A stretch of 64,000 nt of DNA from Muraenolepis orangiensis (lineage: Eukaryota > Chordata > Actinopteri > Gadiformes > Muraenolepididae): NCBI GenBank assembly GCA_027704905.1, contig CM051002.1, positions 4,238,351-4,302,350 of the forward strand. Reading direction: 5' to 3'. Below the pieces are notes generated by a model, which worked only from the letters and a program-made list of their open reading frames with translations, was not told where the DNA came from and searched no databases. The position numbers and the translations under genes were made by a program. The first letter of the stretch is position 1. Each line of letters opens with the position of its first letter. Shown piece by piece: positions 60,334 through 64,000 of this stretch.

Positions 60334-60470
60334 TATTACCCAGGCCAACGCAACGCTGCTGAGCTAGTTGTGCCATCTGAGGTGGGCCAAAGAGGGCCGT
60401 GTTTCCAAGCACTCATCTTTAAGTTCACATTTGTTCAGATCCAGATCTTAAGATGTTTTGCAACTCACCG

Positions 60471-60531
60471 GCCTGCTGAGGGTACAGGCCTGCTGAGGGT
60501 ACAGGCCTGCTGAGGGTACAGGCCTGTTGGG
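60471..60531. repeat. Short tandem repeat, 17-bp unit
   Basis: Three and a half copies of GGCCTGCTGAGGGTACA. Confidence 0.92.
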
Positions 60532-61357
60532 CCACTGTAGCCACGCCCACTCTGCACGCAATCCGTCACACAGGTCCACATTAAAGCACATGAAATCCAA
60601 TAAATAAGTTGCAGGGAGTGAAGCTCTTCAGATGTTCCATACATTTTAGATCATGTGTTTCATTCAATTTCCAAAACATATTTTTACTTTCTTTTCTACT
60701 TAATATCACACTCACTCCTGAGAACAGTCTTGGCAAATCCCCAATTTTATCATCTCTGTCTTTCTACAGATCCTATAGCAGTTGTAAAAATAGCTTTTCC
60801 ATGTCTTGACTTGTCATAGTTTGATCAATCGTAAATCATTTGAAACATAAATATGTTGCTGTCTCTCCGATATTGAACAAAAGTAATATTCCCACAGTAT
60901 TACCTTTCAGAATATATATATTTATATATATACAACATGTTTTTGCTGAGTCTGCAGTGTCTTTGTGCTCGTAGACATATGATGTGTGCACTTACCTCTG
61001 TGCTGCACTCACTCAGAGAATTCAGTGGTCAGACCTGGTGCCGTCCTCTTTGTAGAAGGAGGCTCCGTGTGTGTTACCTGCACTGGTAACATCGTTACAC
61101 TGTACAGAGTGACCTACATATGACCTACTTCTAGAATTGTTACACTTGCTTTTCTCTCTTGGTACCCGCAGAATAATTATAAAGGCCTGCAAGACAATGG
61201 CTAATTTTATATAAATAACTGAACTTTACAATGAGCAGTGTATATGTCTGTTGGCATTAATTGTAAATTGTTGCATTTCTGTCTGCAAAAAAAATCAAAA
61301 ATCAAAAATGTCTATCCTTTGGATGGCTTGGTGAAACTACAAACAACAAAACAAATT
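60532..61357. other. Unassigned sequence
   Basis: No recognised feature. Confidence 0.4.
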
Positions 61358-61592
61358 GTGAGGATTGAATCCTCTTTATTGGTCACATACAGTGAAACGT
61401 GTTCTCTGCATTTAACCCATCCTAGTATTAGGAGCAGTGGGCAGCTATTCATACAGCGCCCGGGGAGCAGTTAGGGTTAGGGTCTTCCTCAAGGACACCT
61501 CGACAGTTTTTGCTAGGAGGAGCCGGGGATCGAACCAGCAACCTTCCGGTTGTGAGGCGACTGCTCTACCTCCTGAGCTAGACTGCCGCCTC
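61358..61592 (-). mobile_element. tRNA-derived SINE, head well preserved
   Basis: In the minus sense it begins GGCGGCAGTCTAGCTCAGGA with an A box TAGCTCAGGAGG (61569-61580 on +) and a B box GGTTCGATCC (61527-61536). These are the two parts of an RNA polymerase III internal promoter at tRNA spacing. The body and tail (CTCTGCATTTAACCC, GAGGATTGAATCCTC) match the copies at 39935, 42705 and 53616. The GATTGAATCC end resembles LINE tails in this window. Confidence 0.82.
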
Positions 61593-61894
61593 TGCTCATT
61601 AACATAAAAAAAATAGAGCTAGAGCTAAAAATCCAAATCCCATGGATTTTTGGCACCTAGAAAAACAAGTGTGAATTTTGCCATCTCATAAGGTCACAAA
61701 ATGGGGTTTCACCTGCAAGACAGGGTTAGGAGACAGGGTTAGTATTTGACCTAAAACTGTTAAAGGTTTCCCAATTATGGTGGGATTGAGAAAGAAAGAA
61801 TCTCATGCATTCAGGCATGTTCAAGGTTGGGGGTCAAAAAGGGCCCCCGCCATGTCCCCTTAGGAGATTTAAAAATAGTCAATGTGCATTTTGC

Positions 61895-62133
61895 TCATAT
61901 TGCACTTTTATCCAAAGCGCTTTACAAGTCATGCCTCACATTCATACACACATTCAACCACCAACAGCGGACTCAGCCATGCAAGGAGACAGCCCGCTCG
62001 TCAGAAGCAGTTTGGGTTAGGGTGTCTTGCTCAAGGACACCTCGACAGTTTTTTCTAGTAGGAGCCGGGGGATCAAACAAGCAACCTTCCGGTTGTGAGA
62101 AGACCGCACTACCTCCTGAGCTATACTGCCACA
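61895..62133 (-). mobile_element. tRNA-derived SINE, same head, different tail
   Basis: The minus-sense head (GTGGCAGTATAGCTCAGGAG, then TCACAACCGGAAGGTTGC) matches 61358-61592. The CTCGACAGTTTTT and CTCAAGGACACC blocks are shared, but the tail is CGCTTTGGATAAAAGTGCAA instead of the GATTGAATCC type. Confidence 0.75.
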
Positions 62134-63415
62134 AATCTGGTCTGGGAAGACAGAATTTTTGCTCAAATCTCAGAAGCGGGGGCCACAGGGTAAGATCAAG
62201 AGATGGTGCATTTAATGAAGCGTTGAGAGTTATTTCCTGCAGAGCTAGAGGCCCCAAATTGATGATGGTAAATGTCTCCAGGTTTCTACCTAACTCCCAA
62301 GTCATTTTTGGCCCCTGTAAAGAGTGTTTATTTTTCAACAACGATTTGCTTCACTTGCTTCACTACACAAAATGTATTATATCTTACATCGTCATTGAGG
62401 ACCTCTTTCATTTAAAAAGACCCCCGGTCTCTTGCTCACTCCCAAGTGATCTTGACACCGAGGTGACCTCCAAAACGCATCACTTCCTGCAGGGCAAAAG
62501 CCTTCAAATGTATGATTTAAGTAGACCATCATGCCATGATTCATATAAAAGAGAACAGACAGAATCTCTATCTTACTCCCAAATCATTCTAAAAGCAAGA
62601 TTTTTCAATGTTATAAAACACAAACAGAAACATATTTTGAACGTGTCTACATGTACATAACAGCTCTTTCTTGCAAATAAGTACAAACAAGTTGCCGAGC
62701 TACAGCCTCAAGTCACGTTTCCACAGAGGTCATTGAGACGGCTATTGTTTCCCATTCACATTTAAATTACCCATATTAGCATTTAAATTGATGCGCTTCC
62801 GCTCTTGTATGCTTGGGAATGTTTGTGTGTTATAATTAGATGTTTCCTGAAATGCTGGCTTTAAAAAGAAGGTCCAGTTTAATCACCAGGGTGTAGAGGA
62901 TAACAACAAGGTGGTCCATGACGAGGAATATTCTACCACATGGCAATCAGGCAAAAAAACGGAAGTATGTCAAAAAAGTGAAATGACTTCTGCTCAACTT
63001 CTGTATCATATTTTTTCATTTTGTTTTGTAAGATGTGCAATTTCTTGACATGCAGACTTTGACCAACCAATACACACTGCCAGCAAAGCATTCATTATCA
63101 CCTAAACATGCAATGATGGTCTGACATGTCCAGGAAGGGACACCCTATTCACCAAGAAATGTAGTTTAGGTTTACACACTACTGACTAACTCTTTTCTAA
63201 CTCAGGGACCCATGACATGAGTCACATAGGTGAAAAGGCCTGGACAGTTTGTTGAATCGAATGGCAGGATGACTCCACAGACACCTGCCCACAGATAGCC
63301 TTATATACTGTATATATACGCTTAATACTAATGGAGGTGGTGAAGAGTGCAGCTTCATGCAGTCTGGCTGCATGTTTTCATTGTGTCTTGGTAGTGACAA
63401 TGTGTTTTGCGCTTT
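62134..63415. other. Unassigned sequence
   Basis: A long open frame on + crosses the preceding SINE and is not credible as a gene. No other signal. Confidence 0.4.
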
Positions 63416-63600
63416 ATTCAAGATTCAAGATTCAAGAGACTTTATTTATCCCGAGGGAAATTAAGGTGCAACAGTTGAAACAGGGGGAATAAATGCACAC
63501 AAAATATACTAATACCTAAAAACGAAATAACAACAAACTAAACTAAACTAGTATAAACAATATAACTAATGAATCGAAATAATATATAAGTAATACGTAG
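63416..63600 (-). mobile_element. LINE 3' end with TTGAATC tandem tail
   Basis: ATTCAAGATTCAAGATTCAA, then GACTTTATTTATCCCGAGGG and AAATTAAGGTGCAACAG, typical of CR1/L2-type 3' UTRs in reverse orientation. Further sequence to the window end is AT-rich and unassigned. Confidence 0.65.
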
Positions 63601-64000
63601 GTATATACAATATACAACAATACGTATAGTGCAAATTGGCAGTAATAATACTATAATAATTCTAATGAATAATAAATAATTATGTCATGAGAGCCGGAAA
63701 TGCTAGTAATCCAGTTACTCCAGAGGTGGAGGTCCGTGTCAGTCGGTGTGGTACATGAAGTTCCTCTGACCTGGCAGACAGTAGTACTAGGACGCTGCAG
63801 ACATAATTATGATCTTAAGAAACATTATTAAGTCCAAGATAACTCTGGAAGAGACCAAAACATGTGAACTTCAAAGCTAATTATAGAAGTCTGTATGGGA
63901 ATTTGCAGTAAAGTGGTGTACATTTTTAGACTCTTAGTTAGAATCTGTTTCCATTCCTAATTAGTACCTCCTGTTTAAAGTCTGTGGCTTAGGCTCAATT

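Noticed and set aside
61510..61592. Functional tRNA gene on the minus strand
   Set aside because: A and B boxes are good, but the sequence is the head of a dispersed SINE with a long body and tail.
61827..62660. 277-residue open frame on the + strand
   Set aside because: It crosses a SINE in antisense and has no domain-like sequence.

Overview
The window looks like nuclear DNA of a teleost fish. The evidence is the kind of repeats present (Tx1-group, L2 and CR1-like LINEs, tRNA-headed SINEs, Gypsy-type LTR elements, small hAT elements), the very high density of long CA, GT, CT and GA arrays, and one recognisable vertebrate gene, a type II cadherin most like CDH22. No rRNA, functional tRNA, CRISPR array or bacterial-type operon was seen. 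All product calls come from reading translations and motifs by eye; no database search was possible.

Layout. 1-4.1 kb: the 3' part of a Tx1-group LINE (end of ORF1, then ORF2 with endonuclease and reverse transcriptase, two frameshifts), running into a 21-bp minisatellite. 5.4-11.9 kb: the 3' end of a cdh22-like gene on the + strand: an EC5 exon fragment, a transmembrane exon with clean splice sites, a 5 kb intron full of simple repeats, and a final exon whose reading frame is broken several times. 11.9-13.5 kb: a foldback structure with two nearly identical arms of about 475 bp. 14.2-16.3 kb: a structurally complete, apparently young LTR retrotransposon on the - strand, with 5-bp target duplication, TATA box, poly(A) signal and polypurine tract. 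Its only ORF encodes a protein built largely of an 8-residue repeat. 16.7-18.2 kb: a decayed Gypsy element (gag and integrase end). 21.0-23.0 kb: a second, internally deleted Tx1 element sitting between TTC microsatellites.

23.8-33.3 kb is a nested transposon pile. A - strand L2-type LINE (26.3-32.5 kb) is interrupted by a CR1-like fragment (30.0-30.6 kb) and by an LTR (26.7-28.4 kb). The LTR carries a 59-bp minisatellite, which is itself split by a 561-bp hAT-type element with a perfect 8-bp target duplication. 33-37 kb is mostly unrecognised sequence. 37.5-38.6 kb is another CR1/L2 3' end lying inside a 16-bp minisatellite. 39.3-43.1 kb is a direct segmental duplication carrying SINEs. 45.6-46.8 kb is a possible solo LTR. 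47.3-52.3 kb holds three head-to-tail CR1/L2-type copies, one with a perfect 35-bp hairpin. 52.4-64 kb contains SINEs, LINE 3' tails, a solo LTR, simple repeats and long stretches where nothing could be recognised.

Functionally, only the cadherin exons look like host protein-coding sequence, and even these appear broken. Either this is a degenerating cdh22 paralogue or the assembly has local indel errors. The rest is the product of successive retrotransposition, short inverted duplications and microsatellite expansion.
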